A DNA stretch of 64,000 nucleotides, from assembly GCA_009829735.1 (NCBI GenBank), contig CM020619.1:9104375-9168374 (forward strand), in the 5' to 3' direction. The notes under the pieces are model-generated. The model was not told the DNA's origin and did no database searches. It was given only the letters and a program-made list of their open reading frames with translations. Below are positions 45,693 through 55,587 of the stretch, in pieces. Each line of letters opens with the position of its first letter. Positions within the stretch are counted from its first letter, which is position 1. The translations under genes and the position numbers were made by a program. The stretch comes from Pyropia yezoensis. Taxonomy: Eukaryota; Rhodophyta; Bangiophyceae; Bangiales; Bangiaceae.

Positions 45693-48090
45693 GCTGGCGA
45701 CGGAAGGATGGATGACGCGTACCCGCGCGGGAAGTCGACAGAGAGGTCGCTCACGGGGCGGCGACAGGCGAGCCCGGCGGGGAAGAGCAGTGACCGCGCG
45801 ACACGCAGTCGAGGCCCGCCGTTGTGGGGAACTCCAGGAGGGCGTCCAGCTTATATGTGGAGCAGGGCGGCTGCCCAAACCCGCCTAGGGCCCGCCGTCG
45901 TGGTCTTGTTCCAGGGACGTGCCGTGATGGCAAAGCGCGGCAGCGGCAGCTGTCCGCACAGGGGAGGAAGCGCAGTCGGGGGTCGACCAAGGGCGGTGAA
46001 GGGCCCAGCAAGCTGCCACAAGCCTGGATAGGCGGAGCAGGGAGGGGGAAGAGGGAACCAGCTCTGTCGACGGAGAGGACGGTGATGGGAGCTGGCTGGA
46101 AGAGCTAAAGGTGAGCGATGGAGGTTGGCCGCCGCAGGGGTTGCTGTCCCGACAAGCGCACGACGCCAAGCAGGCCGCGGTCCGTCGCGGCTGATATCAG
46201 CGCACGCAGGCCGATGGGTCGGGGGGACAAGGCACACCGCCAGCTTTGCACACTCGCAGCCAGGGCACACGACTGCAGGGCTCAGGCAGGCGAGCGCGAG
46301 CGCGGGGGGGCACGCCGGGGCGGGCGGGGCGTGGCACGCCGGGTTGAGCGGGGCGGGGCGTGTCCGGGCGGGGCGGGGGGTCGGGCGGGACTGGCGGGAC
46401 AGGGAGAACTGGCGGGCGTGTGGGGCGTGTGGCAGCGAGCAGGCGGAGGGTGCGGGACGTCTTGCGTCCAGCGGGGCGGCTGGGCACAACAGACCGCATG
46501 CATGGGGGCAGGAGCGCCCGGGGCGGGGCGCACGACAGCACCGGGCGGGGCTGTTGTGGGGCGGCTCGGCGGCTGCGCGCGGGGGGCCCCCGACGCGTCG
46601 GCAGCGAGCCAGGCTCAAGACCCCCCTCCCCCACTGAGGGTGCGCGGCTTCCCACCCCCTCTACAAACCCCCCCAGCCACCCGCGACTGTCATACATACC
46701 GGATCGCCATCGCCACCAACCCCCACCTCTGCAGACCTGTCGCAGACGGACCAACGTACGTGCTGTCCCTGAAGCCTCGCAAGCGGAACACGGGCAGAGG
46801 TGTCGTCGCCGTGGGGGGTCACGCGATGCGGGGGAAAAGGAGGCGGCGAACGGCGAACGCCGCCTCTTTTTTTGTCCCCCTCGTCCCACCAGAGACAAAC
46901 AGTGCAAGGGCGCCTATCCCGCGTGGCCAGGGGGACCCCCGCTCCTATGCACTGCCCGCCGCGGCGGGACGGGTGTGCAGCGCTGCGGCCGCTCCGCCGC
47001 CACGCCGTTGCCGAACGGGCGAGCGTGGACGCGGGGTCCTGTGCGGGCGGCCCACGGGGCACCCGCCCCGCCATCGGACTGGCACAGGCAGAGGCGTAGA
47101 CGGGGAGAGAGGGACCCCCCACCGGCGGCGTGAACGGGCATGACAGAGCGGTGGCACGCTGTGTGGCGGGCCACGTCGTATGTCTCAGGTCGCAGGTCCC
47201 AGGCCCTGAGGGGGGACCTGGTTGGTTGGCCGGACGGCCGCGGGATTCGAGCCCGGCGGACACTCCCGAGCCGATTGTGATCGAGATTTTCACGCCAGGG
47301 GTGCTGCTATCGTTGGCGAGCGGGCAGAAGAGACCCAAAAAGAGGTGGGGCGCGCCAGGGACGGGGGGGTGCCTGCCTCCTTTGAGACGATGACGTTGCA
47401 TGGCTGTCGGGCCCTCCTTCGGCGGCTGGGGACCGCCTCAGACCGCGTGGGTGCTGATGCAGCCTCCGACCGTGGGGAGAGGCGGTGGGTGGGGTGAGTC
47501 ACTGCCGCCGCAACGAGGCGTGGGGGGGGCCCCCAACCAAACCTTTTGTCAGACAGCCTTCTTGCTCCCCCTCTCCCCAAGAAAAAAAAATTGGAGCCTT
47601 CGCGTATGCACGGTACTGAATACGCACTCGATACTTGACGAGTGGGGTCGGGGGGAGCGCGGATGGCTGGACGCTATGCCGTAGCACATGCCCAGAAACG
47701 GTCGGTATTCTGTAGGTAACGGGGCTGCACCAGCTGGCCACACAGGTGGCGGCTCAGCGGACACGCGTCTGTGGAGGGCCTTGCACTGCCCACCCCACCA
47801 GCCAGCCGAGCCACCAGCGCGGCGCGCCCGCCACCCATCATGGAATGATCCCGCAGCTCAGGCCGCCGCGGGCCATGCTGCGTCGCACCGTCCCCGCGCG
47901 CTGCCTGTGTCAATGGCCATGAATCAGCCGGGAAGGGGTGCCGCCAGACGGCCGACGACGGCCGACGACGGCAGGCCCCGCGCCCACGTGCCCCGCGAAG
48001 CATGATACGCGCCGCGGCTCCCCCGCCTTGCCGCAGAGCGCAGTCGGCGGCGGGTCATGGTGCTAGCGTGGGATTAGGATGAAAGAGCAA
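45693..48090. other. No gene; G-rich intergenic DNA
   Basis: Around 46290-46400 repeated GGGCGGGG blocks could form G-quadruplexes. At 48059-48090 the sequence GGTGCTAGCGTGGGATTAGG onward is an imperfect direct duplicate of the start of the inverted-repeat arm that follows (about 48128-48160). Confidence 0.45.
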
Positions 48091-48576
48091 GCGGGCAAAC
48101 GACCGGCCGGCCGCCGACCGGTTCCGGTGCTAGCGTGGGGTTAAGATGAAAGAGCAAGGGTGGGGTTTGTGGCGATTGCACGCGATTGGTCGAGGCAGGA
48201 TTCACCATGGCCAGTCAGAGGAGGCGACGCTGCGGGCTCCGCCATGGTAGATGGCAGCCAGGGGTGGGGTTAGGATCGTACCCAACAGAAACACCCGCAA
48301 CCGGCTGCATTTTCGCGCCATCTCACCCCATTGCCCGCCCATCTGTTGCCTGCCCACCACATCATGCGAGCGGGATGACCCCCCTTACTGGTACCACACA
48401 CCCGCGCGCCCATCCCCCGTGCTTGGGCACCACGAGCGCTTGGAGGAGGTGGGGCATGTTGATAGCGAGGTCGGCAGCGGCGGGGCGGGAGCTGCATAAT
48501 AAGGATGGTTACGGCTGTGGTGGTGGTGGCGACGATTCCTTGGGACGAGGCGCGGGACAGTGTCGTCGGCGGTCGG
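48091..48576 (+). repeat. Left arm of 486-bp inverted repeat
   Basis: Reverse complement of 50339-50824 over its full length with equal arm lengths (no indels seen) and only about one or two base differences noticed in the compared parts. The two arms enclose 1.76 kb. Confidence 0.85.
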
Positions 48577-50338
48577 GATGACCCCCCTTGCTGATCCTCC
48601 CCCCTCACATTTCTGATCGCGTCACCTGCCGTCATCCTCCCTGCATTCCCCCCACGCCGCTTGCCCCCCAACTCCCTCCCATCGTTGCTTCTCCGCGGGG
48701 ACGTGCGGTTTGCCTAGTAGCCGCAGGTACAGCCTGTGCTGGAGCGGGCAGCGACGGGCGGGGCTGCGTCAGCGACATGTGCCGCCGCCGCTGTGTCGAT
48801 GGCGGTCGCCGCGAGAGGCGGTGTCGCGCCCGCCGCGCCGATGCCCAGCGGCGGCAGCGGTTGCGCCACCTGCAAAGCGGGGCCGGCGCCCCGCGGGCGG
48901 GGTGGGCGCCATGGCCGATACGGTGGACGCCGGCGTCGTCGTTTTGGTGGCTTCCCCCCTCGCTTTGACAACCTGGGCGTGCCGGACATGGAGGTCGTCT
49001 CGTCGGTTGGCTAGAGCAGCTAGATAACGTTGGGGGGGTGGCCACCGCGGCTGGTAGCCGCGCCGCTGCTGGCACCGGCGTTGACGGGCGACGTGGTCGC
49101 TGTACTCGACACGCCGGCCAATGCAGCCACCGCCCCGCTAGTCGCGAGCGTCCACGAGGGGTAGTGGCGGACTTGCCACGGCGCTGGCCAGCGGCGACGG
49201 CATTGGTAGCGCTCTTCCTGGCGCAAGGCCAGCGCCGGCCGGCGTGGGGCCATCGCGGCAGGCGACCGCGTTGTGCCAGCGGCGGCGCCCCCCCCTCCTC
49301 ACCCCACCTACAATGCAGTGGGCCGGATGGACGGCACCTATGTTTCGTCAGCGGTGTATACGAGCACGGCGTAGTCGAGGGGCCGGTGGGCGCTCACTGG
49401 GGTGGGCCCGCCGACCGCTCCTTGTGACTCGGGCATGACCGTCTCCGCGTGGTCTCTGGAGGTGGTGGAGGCCGGGCCGGCGGCGGCTGGCATCTGGTCG
49501 CCCGCGAGACTGCGTGACCTCGTGGTAGTGGTCGTCTACGACTGCTCGTGCGATGGTGGCCGGCAGCGGTGCATGTCAGGGGGAGGGGGGAGGGAACGGT
49601 TGCTTGTTTGCAGGGGGTCGGGGCGGCCGGTGGGTGGAGAGATGTCTGCGGGGAATGTAGTGTGGGGAGAGGCTGTGAAAAGGGTGGTAAGGGAGACTCC
49701 AGGGGAATCCGGGCAGTTGAGCGCCCGCGTTCGGGGGTACGTGGACAGCGGGGGGGGATAGGACGCGGGGAAGGACACGGAAATGAGCGAGGGAGACGTG
49801 GTGAATGAAGCGGGCTCGGTGTAGCGGCGAGAGCGAGCGGGGTAGCATCATGGTTGTACTTCTGTAGGGACCGCACGACAGGCACACCCGCCGGTCCCCG
49901 GAACCGCCCAAAGGGCAGGCGTGCCTGACGCCCCACCACTACGGAGGCGGCCGACGTTCACTGAAAGCGCGACCGCGGCGGCGGCCGCGCCCGAGCAGCT
50001 GTCGCGCACAAGCGGGCTTAAACGATAAGAGCGTTCTTTTACTTGCAGGTTCGCCAAGCTGCATAAGACGCCCCCGCTCGCCAGGCCGCACCTCTTCTTA
50101 CCCTCCTGGCTTCCCACCGCACGACAGCTACAGCCGCCGCCGCACTACTTCCCGCTACCTCTTAACAGACCCGTCACAGTCCCCGACGCCCCACCACGAA
50201 CTCCCCCGTAATGCCTTCCCAACACACCGGCCACAACAATCCCCCCCCAGGCCGCCTCCCCAGCACGCCTGTCTCTGCTGCCCATCACCAGCCCCCCCCC
50301 ACGGTCATCGCCGCCGCCACAAAGCCTTCCCTCCCTCA
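48577..50338. other. Spacer between the inverted arms; no gene recognised
   Basis: GC-rich frames, including a plus frame around 49.4-49.5 kb (STARLRDLVVVVVYDCSCDGG-like), give no family match. No transposase motif (DDE, zinc finger) is seen, so an autonomous element is not supported. Confidence 0.4.
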
Positions 50339-50824
50339 CCGACCACCGACGACACTGTCCCGCGCCTCGTCCCAAGGAATCGTCGCCACCACCACCACAG
50401 CCGTAACCATCCTTATTATGCAGCTCCCGCCCCGCCGCTGCCGACCTCGCTATCAACATGCCCCGCCTCCTCCAAGCGCTCGTGGTGCCCAAGCACGGGG
50501 GATGGGCGCGCGGGTGTGTGGTACCAGTAAGGGGGGTCATCCCGCTCGCATGATGTGGTGGGCAGGCAACAGATGGGCGGGCAATGGGGTGAGATGGCGC
50601 GAAAATGCAGCCGGTTGCGGGTGTTTCTGTTGGGTACGATCCTAACCCCACCCCTGGCTGCCATCTACCATGGCGGAGCCCGCAGCGTCGCCTCCTCTGA
50701 CTGGCCATGGTGAATCCTGCCTCGACCAATCGCGTGCAATCGCCACAAACCCCACCCTTGCTCTTTCATCTTAACCCCACGCTAGCACCGGAACCGGTCG
50801 GCGGCCGGCCGGTCGTTTGCCCGC
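50339..50824 (-). repeat. Right arm of 486-bp inverted repeat
   Basis: See the left arm. The outer flanks (AAAGAGCAA on the left, CTCCTCTCG on the right) do not match, so no 9-bp Mutator-type duplication is present. Confidence 0.85.
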
Positions 50825-51649
50825 CTCCTCTCGGCAGCCGCCCCCGCTCGGAACAGGCCAGGCACGAGACCGACCGATGCGGGCGGCGCACGAGCGCGCC
50901 GGCGACACATGCCCTTGCAGCTGACGCAGTTCCCTTTACGTGTGCTCGGGCGTGTGGCACGCGGGGAACGCTCGCTTCTTCTGTCGGATACGCTCCCACC
51001 CCCGCGGGCGAGTCGTCCGCGTCCGCGGGACGGGCAGGGCGACCGCCGTGCTCCCGCGGTGTGTGCGTGGCCGTCGAACTCTCCCCCCTCCCTCAACGTC
51101 ACCCCCTCCCCCCTTCTTCCGTTCTCCTATCCACCTATAGTGCGTTGCGTAAAGAGTGGACGTGCACGTGTCGTGATCATGTCAAAAATCGACCACTGGA
51201 CCAATCAGACCCACACTGCACGACCTGTGCACGTCCACTTTTTACGGGACGCACGACACAAAACGTCGGCCTGGGTACGAACCGGGCGTTCCGCCCGGCT
51301 ACGATGTGGGATGCTGGCCGGGGTTGCCTATGAAGGGGGGAGCCATCTGGGACTCACGCGGCCACGCCTTTTGGTCGTGCTTTGCGGATACGGCTGTTGT
51401 GGGCGGCGTCTTTTGGTCGCCAACCACCGCGGGTGGAATAGGTCGCATCGTCCATCTCGTCTCCTTGGTACATGTACAGTATGCACATACATACAGTACA
51501 GTACGGTGGAGCCATATGTGCCCGGAAACGGCGGGGAGGGGCGGGGCGGTAGGACGGCTTTTGGGCAGGGGAGGCCGCGGGACTGAGTTTTGGGTCACGC
51601 CGCCATAACTGTTTTTCCATCAGATGGGCGGACTCTCCCATGCCCGTCG
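50825..51649. other. No gene; downstream flank of the PrmC fusion gene
   Basis: Contains the 28-bp inverted repeat at 51140-51254 and otherwise no feature I can name. Confidence 0.5.
51140..51254. repeat. Hairpin-type inverted repeat, 28-bp arms
   Basis: The left arm 51140-51167 and right arm 51227-51254 match at 25 of 28 bases when one is reverse-complemented (core AAAGAGTGGACGTGCAC), with a 59-base loop. The size suits a very small MITE or a cruciform. No TA or 8-bp duplication is obvious. Confidence 0.65.
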
Positions 51650-54418
51650 CTAGCTATGAGCTAGCGTCGGCACTGATGATGGGTCTGTCGCCTGCGGGGC
51701 GGCCCACCGAAACACCACGCAGCGGGTGCTGCCCCACGGGTCGGTCAGCCGGCGGGCGTCGGCGAGCCCAGCGGCGGCCATGACGGCCACCACTCCCGCT
51801 ACGCGGCGGGCGGGCACCTCGAGCACCACCACCCCGCCGGGCGCTAGCAGCCGCCGCCCTGCCGACGCCAGGGAGCCCGCAATCGCGCGGTAGGCACCCA
51901 GGCCATCGGCATCGGCGTCGGCGCCTCCCGGGGGTCCACTCCTGCCGCCCCCGCCAGCGCCGCCGCGGCGGTTGCCGACGCGCGCGCCGTCGCCGCCGTC
52001 GCCGCCGTCGCCGTCGTTGCCGCCGCCATCGCCATCAACAGCGTATGTGGCGGCGTCTGCGGCGGCGGCGGCGGCGGCGACGGCGGCAGCAGCCGTCGTG
52101 GTGGACGTTGGCACGTACACGAGCGCCGCTGCCGGTTCGTGGGTGCACAGCCGTCCCAGCCGGCGCCCGCGGTGTTCGGCGGGGGTAAGGTACGGCGGGT
52201 TGGCCACGAGGACGGCGTATGGGGCGCCCGCCGCCACGACGGCGCTGTCCGCGAGCGCGGCAAAATCCCCCGCACCGAGAGTCACCAGCCCGCCCACCCC
52301 GTGGCGCTCCGCGTTGGTGGCCGCCACCCCCAGCGCGGCGGCGCAGGTGTCGACGCCGACCACACGCACCGCCGGGGGGGGGTGCGTCCCCGCCACCCCC
52401 AGCGCCGTGATCGCCGACGCGGCCGCCGGTGGCGACGCCGCAAGCGTCGGCGCCGCCACTCCCGCGGCCGCCGTGGTCGCCGCCACCGCGACCGCCACGG
52501 CAATGTTCCCCGACCCGGTGCCCGCGTCGAGTACGGCCCCCGGCGGGGCCACCCCCCGTAGCGCGTCGAGCACCGCGGCGACGAGCACCTCGGTGGCGGG
52601 CCGCGGCACCAGTACGTCGGGCGTGACGGCCAGCGTCAGCCCACAAAACGCCTTGCGGCCGTGCGTGTAAGCGAGGGGTACGGCCGCCGAGATGGCGTCG
52701 GCCACCCCGGGGGGAGGGGGGAAGCGCCCGCGGCCGTCCCCAGAGCCGCTGGCCGGGCCGCCGCTCGCCGCGTCGGCGTCGGCGTCGGAGTCAGCGTCGG
52801 CGTCGGCTTCGGCGTCCCCCCGGCCGTTCGGCGGGGCGGCACCGGCGGCGGCGCCCGTCCACCCCGTTGGCGGCCCATATTCGGCCGCATCCCGCGCGTC
52901 GCGGCGGGCAACAAAGAGCGCCTCCCGCCGGCGGAGGGCGCCAAACTTTGTCGGCAGCGGCAGCCGCCACTCGCGCCACACGTCCCCGTCGCCATCAGCG
53001 CCAGCGGCGGCGGCGACAGCCGCCGCTGACAAGACAGACCCGTCGCCAGCGGCGGCGGTGGCGGCGGCAGTGACTGCCGCCGCGGCCGCCACCGCCGCCG
53101 CCCTCACCCGCAGGCGGGTGAGGGTGAGAAAGGCCCCCCGCGCGCGCGTGCCGTTGGTCGCCACACAGTACGTGGCGGTCCCGACAATGGGGAGGCCGAG
53201 GCGTGCCAGCTCCCGCCGCAGCGACTCGGTCGGCCGCTCGGCCACAGGAACGGTGGGGCGGGGGGCGGCCGCCGCCGCCGCGTCGCCGCCGCGGCCACCC
53301 CCACCACCGTCGTGGCAACGCTCGCCACTACCCCCAACGGCGGTGACGGCCTTCCCCCCTGCCCCCCCCAGGACCACCCGCACGTCCACCTCGACGAGCT
53401 CCCCGGCCGTGCAGCGGCCGCCGCCAACGACCGTCAGCCGCGGGTCGGCGCGGGCGGCGGCGGCGGCGGCGGGAGCCCCCCCCGGCCCCCGCCACATGCA
53501 CACGGCCCGGAGGGTCTGCTCCACGCCGCCCGCCGTCAGGGCGGCCGCTGCGGCGGGGGACGTGGCCAGGAGCACCGCCCCACCGACGGGGCGGGAGAGG
53601 CCCGCAACGACCACCCACTCGGTGTCGAGGGGGGGCAGGGAAGGGGGGGGACACCCGCCGGCCGGCCGACCCGAACCGGGCACGTCGTCACCAGTGGTGG
53701 GGGCGGCTGCAGTGACGGAAGTGGGGACAGTGGCGGAAACCAGCGGCGGGAGGCCCTCCACGACGGCCATGGGCGTCCCGCGCAGTGGCTGCCCGGGCCG
53801 CTTGGCCACCAGCACCCACCCCGGGCCGTCCACCAGCACCCCCCCCGCGGCAGGTATCACCCCCGCCAAGTCAATGGCGCCGTCAGCGGCCGCATCGCCG
53901 CCGCCGCTGCCGCCGCCACAGCTGCCGCCGCCACCGCTGCCGCCGCCTCCGTCACCGCCACCGCCATCACCACCGCCGCTGCCGCCGCCGCTCTCACCGC
54001 CGCCGCCACTGCCACCACCGCCAGCCACAACACCAGGCGGCCCGTTCTTTCCCGTCGAGTCCCCCCCCCCTACGGGCGCGGCATCCTGCCCCGCCCACCC
54101 CCTCCCCCCCGCCACCCCCCCCGCCCGTGCCGCCGTCCGCGCCGCCCGCACGCGGGCAACAATGGCCGGGTGGAGGGCAAGGACGTCCCCCGGTCCCAGC
54201 ACCGCCACCGACGCCGCTGGCCGCCCATTGACAGTCACCCCGGCGGGGTCGGCCAGGCGGAGGGCGGCCTCGACGTCGCCAATGGCGGGGAGGGCGACGC
54301 GGAAGTGCGCTCGCAGGACGGCCTTGACGCGTGTGGGGGGGGCACCGGGCGGAAGGGTGACGGTCAAGAGGGGGTGGGGGGGAGGGGAGGCGATAGATGG
54401 GAAGTGGGGCGGCTTCAT
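51650..54418 (-). CDS. S4 / RluA-like / PrmC (HemK) methyltransferase fusion
   Basis: A 922-residue single-exon protein from ATG 54418. Residues about 29-90 resemble an S4 RNA-binding fold (VTVNGRPAASVAVLGPGDVL). About 195-440 align with RluA pseudouridine synthases: VLVAKRPGQPL, then LSRPVGGAVLLATSPAAAAAL where active enzymes have H-RLD-x-x-TSG, then RPTESLRRELARLGLPIVG for the THQIR-HL...G.PI.GD block. The catalytic Asp is replaced, so this part is probably inactive. About 590-915 is a PrmC/HemK N5-glutamine methyltransferase: YTHGRKAFCGL, DVLVPRPATEVLV, AdoMet loop VLDAGTGSGN (about 628-637), VVGVDTCAAAL and the glutamine-binding NPPY (about 738). PrmC methylates the GGQ motif of release factors. 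Ala/Gly/Asp spacers separate the domains. The N-terminus may be an organelle transit peptide. Confidence 0.82.
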   Translation of the reverse strand: MKPPHFPSIASPPPHPLLTVTLPPGAPPTRVKAVLRAHFRVALPAIGDVEAALRLADPAGVTVNGRPAASVAVLGPGDVLALHPAIVARVRAARTAARAGGVAGGRGWAGQDAAPVGGGDSTGKNGPPGVVAGGGGSGGGGESGGGSGGGDGGGGDGGGGSGGGGSCGGGSGGGDAAADGAIDLAGVIPAAGGVLVDGPGWVLVAKRPGQPLRGTPMAVVEGLPPLVSATVPTSVTAAAPTTGDDVPGSGRPAGGCPPPSLPPLDTEWVVVAGLSRPVGGAVLLATSPAAAAALTAGGVEQTLRAVCMWRGPGGAPAAAAAARADPRLTVVGGGRCTAGELVEVDVRVVLGGAGGKAVTAVGGSGERCHDGGGGGRGGDAAAAAAPRPTVPVAERPTESLRRELARLGLPIVGTATYCVATNGTRARGAFLTLTRLRVRAAAVAAAAAVTAAATAAAGDGSVLSAAAVAAAAGADGDGDVWREWRLPLPTKFGALRRREALFVARRDARDAAEYGPPTGWTGAAAGAAPPNGRGDAEADADADSDADADAASGGPASGSGDGRGRFPPPPGVADAISAAVPLAYTHGRKAFCGLTLAVTPDVLVPRPATEVLVAAVLDALRGVAPPGAVLDAGTGSGNIAVAVAVAATTAAAGVAAPTLAASPPAAASAITALGVAGTHPPPAVRVVGVDTCAAALGVAATNAERHGVGGLVTLGAGDFAALADSAVVAAGAPYAVLVANPPYLTPAEHRGRRLGRLCTHEPAAALVYVPTSTTTAAAAVAAAAAAADAATYAVDGDGGGNDGDGGDGGDGARVGNRRGGAGGGGRSGPPGGADADADGLGAYRAIAGSLASAGRRLLAPGGVVVLEVPARRVAGVVAVMAAAGLADARRLTDPWGSTRCVVFRWAAPQATDPSSVPTLAHS

Positions 54419-54490
54419 GGCGGCTTGACCATGGGGGGGAGGTGCAGACCAGGTTGGCGGGTGAGGGACGTAAGGGGGGATACGGAAGGG

Positions 54491-54925
54491 CAGCGCAGCA
54501 GTGCTTATCCCCTGTCAAGATACAAGCCCATTTTTGGCCAGATCTCTTGCTTCGTTGTTCAAATTCTTGCTCTGCTCGAGCACGAAAATGAACGGCTCGA
54601 GCAGAACTTTGCTTTTCTGATCAAGGGGATGGGCTGAGGCCAAAGAATCTCCCCCAGGATGACCGACACGACGGCAGCTGTCGGTGTTCTGTCAACCAAT
54701 GACAACAGCGGTGGCGCTGCTGTTTGCTGGACGGAGCGTTCCATTGGTCAGAATTCACGTTGTAGATGTCGAGCAAGGGGGAGAGATTTTTCCGTGCAGA
54801 CCCTCGAAAGCTGTCGTCGCGCAGGTTTTGAGGGGGGGTCGATGCAGGTTTTATGCAGGTTTTTGCTCGAGAATTTCCCAAAAAAGCAAGAAAAATTTGA
54901 CAGGCGATAAGCAGTGCTGCGCTGC
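54491..54925. mobile_element. MITE-like element, about 435 bp
   Basis: Terminal inverted repeats of about 30 bp (54491-54521 and 54895-54925; GCAGCGCAGCAGTGCTTATC versus GCAGCGCAGCACTGCTTATC) match at 28 of 31. An internal hairpin with 11-bp perfect arms (TCTGCTCGAGC, 54571-54581 and 54595-54605) is present. There is no coding capacity. The target duplication is not resolved. Confidence 0.6.
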
Positions 54926-55075
54926 AGTGGCGACGGGTCTTCGGTGGCGCGTGGATCCCACTGGAGTTGGCAAGCACGGTTGTGGGCTACTTCTTGGAGG
55001 TTTGTCACCCCTTTTTGGTGGTGATGTCGCAGACGCGGGCGTGTGATGTGAGAGTGATGGCACGTGTGTGTCGAT

Positions 55076-55531
55076 ATTGCAGTTTTCCGAATTTTGTCCC
55101 ATGTGGACAAGAGCAAGAGCAAGTGTACAAGAGCAAGGGCCAATTGCATGCTGGCAGCAGAGGGCTTACCAATGGCGTGCTGCAACACGTCTGTCGGAAG
55201 AAGCTGATGATTGGCTATGGCCACAACTGCTCTCGCGACGAACGCTGGTTGGTCGAAACACTCTTGTTTTTTCGTCCGATCTCGCCGGTTGGCCCTTTAT
55301 CTCAGGTCTTATCTGTCAAGAACAGTGCGAAGCGCTCAGCCGGTGCTTGTTCTGCCCTCGAAGTGGTCAGAAATCCCGTGAGAATCCCCGATCACACTGT
55401 TCGTACAACAACGGACCCTCATGCAAAGCAGTCATTGGCCAGAGAGGCAGCATCTGAGTCATATCATTGGTCAAGCACAGTTTGCTCTTGCTCTTGTCCA
55501 CATGGGACAAAATTGGGAGAACTGCAATACA
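55076..55531. mobile_element. Second MITE-like inverted repeat, about 455 bp
   Basis: The arms (55076-55126 and 55481-55531) share ATTGCAG, ATTTTGTCCCATGTGGACAA and GAGCAAGAGCAA when one is reverse-complemented, close to 90% over 50 bases. The interior is non-coding with several CCAAT/ATTGG motifs. It lies in the gap between two minus-strand genes, next to the 54.5-kb element, and its right arm ends about 55 bases from the helicase stop. Confidence 0.55.
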
Positions 55532-55587
55532 AAAAGCAATAGGTGTACGACATTCGAAAGGGGAGGGGAAAAAGCTTGTGCGCCTAT

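Noticed and set aside
47190-47265. tRNA-like T-arm string GGATTCGAGCCC
   Set aside because: No D-arm, anticodon stem or acceptor pairing could be drawn around it.
52692-54428. 578-codon plus-strand frame
   Set aside because: Complement of the PrmC fusion gene; Ala/Pro/Arg-rich shadow.
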